From contig NZ_PDJK01000002.1 of NCBI RefSeq assembly GCF_002564045.1, positions 682,001-746,000 of the forward strand: a DNA stretch of 64,000 nucleotides. Direction: 5' to 3'. This DNA is from Amycolatopsis sulphurea. Lineage in GTDB: Bacteria > Actinomycetota > Actinomycetes > Mycobacteriales > Pseudonocardiaceae. How positions within the stretch are numbered: the first letter of the stretch is position 1; every line of letters begins with the position of its first letter. Shown here one piece after another: positions 63,605 to 64,000 of the stretch. Below the pieces are notes generated by a model. The model saw only the letters and a list, made by a program, of their open reading frames with translations, was not told the DNA's origin and searched no databases. A program made the position numbers and the translations under genes.

Positions 63605-64000
63605 ATGAACCGTCCGCTGCCGTTCGACCCGATCGCCCGCGCGGCACAGTTCTGGGAGGACCGGATCGGTCCGGCCGGAACCATGGCCGCGGTCACCGGC
63701 GTGATGCGCGTGCAGCAGATCATCCAATCCGCGGTCGACGGTGCGCTGAAGCCGCACGGTCTCACCTTCGCCCGCTACGAGGCGCTCGTGCTGCTCACCT
63801 TCTCCCGCCACGCGCGGCTGCCGATGCGGGTGATGGGTGAACGGCTGCAGCTGCACCCCACCAGCGTCACCAACATAGTCGACCGGCTCGAACGCGACGG
63901 GCTGGTCAAGCGGGTGCCGCACCCGACCGACCGGCGCACCACCCTGGTGGAGATCACCGAGAACGGCCGCGCCCGGCGGGAGGCGGCGACCGCGGCCGTG
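63605..64000 (+). CDS. MarR family transcriptional regulator (cut by window end)
   Basis: 132 codons from the ATG at 63605 to the edge. The winged HTH is clear: GLTFARYEALVLLTFSRHAR, MRVMGERLQLHPTSVTNIVD, RLERDGLVKRVPHPTDRRTT and the wing. The C-terminal dimerisation helix lies beyond the window. The N-terminal FWEDRIGPAGTMAAVTGVMR helix is the usual dimer part. Target unknown; the divergent thiamine-binding gene is a candidate. Confidence 0.92.
   Translation, partial: MNRPLPFDPIARAAQFWEDRIGPAGTMAAVTGVMRVQQIIQSAVDGALKPHGLTFARYEALVLLTFSRHARLPMRVMGERLQLHPTSVTNIVDRLERDGLVKRVPHPTDRRTTLVEITENGRARREAATAAV

Overview
The window is very GC-rich DNA from an actinomycete. GTG and TTG starts are common, and genes sit in tight clusters joined by ATGA/GTGA overlaps. 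Gene content and families (Rv3015c-like methionine synthase protein, ETF pair, GH57/glucosyltransferase alpha-glucan genes, RamB-type regulator, MptB-like mannosyltransferase, ESX-associated proteins) point to a mycolata-related organism of the Pseudonocardiaceae, most like Amycolatopsis. This is an inference from families and repeats, not a database match. From memory of the M. tuberculosis map, the conserved genes follow the order Rv3014c (ligA), Rv3015c, Rv3024c (mnmA), Rv3025c (iscS), Rv3026c/27c, Rv3028c/29c (etfA/B), Rv3030-3032, Rv3034c, then Rv3037c, 3038c, 3039c and 3041c. Blocks of accessory genes and repeats interrupt this backbone.

Layout. 1-9.5 kb: ligA (cut by the window edge), a conserved hypothetical, a MetE-like protein, a frameshifted scramblase, an MBL-fold hydrolase, a DUF222 protein with a degenerate HNH motif, mnmA and a cysteine desulfurase. 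9.9-15.5 kb: a quinone oxidoreductase, a palindrome array, an OlsB/OlsA-like acyltransferase pair and etfAB. 15.7-22.6 kb: degV, a decayed membrane gene, the methyltransferase/GH57/glucosyltransferase set of methylglucose-polysaccharide type, glutathione peroxidase and a decayed methyltransferase. 22.8-28.6 kb: a second palindrome array, then the glyoxylate shunt (aceB, aceA) with a divergent RamB-like regulator. 28.6-37.2 kb: ilvA, a secreted peptidase-like hydrolase, a hexapeptide acyltransferase, a nucleoside hydrolase, and an NlpC/P60 membrane protein whose first ~400 codons are built from the same palindromes. 37.3-46 kb: regulators with small enzyme partners, a two-component system, an MptB-like mannosyltransferase and a 102-bp tandem repeat. 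46.3-51 kb: HAD phosphatase, two methyltransferases, enoyl-CoA hydratase and an ABC ATPase. 51-55.4 kb: a cysteine-rich leader peptide, cysteine dioxygenase and rhodanese, then an orphan ESX-like operon broken by an ISL2-type IS5-family element. 55.6-64 kb: alpha-glucan phosphorylase, a zinc metallopeptidase lipoprotein, a thioredoxin-TPR protein, an AbiE-type toxin-antitoxin locus with a frameshifted toxin, a thiamine-binding protein and a MarR regulator (cut by the edge).

Three features stand out. First, a 19-bp palindrome family (consensus GTCGCCNNTNANNGGCGAC) forms intergenic arrays at 10.9-11.5, 22.8-23.8 and 32.4 kb, and also builds an 11-residue repeat inside the NlpC/P60 gene. Second, a probable cysteine-responsive attenuator precedes cysteine dioxygenase. 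Third, gene decay is frequent: seven well-supported broken genes plus smaller remnants, one of them broken by a precisely definable IS insertion.
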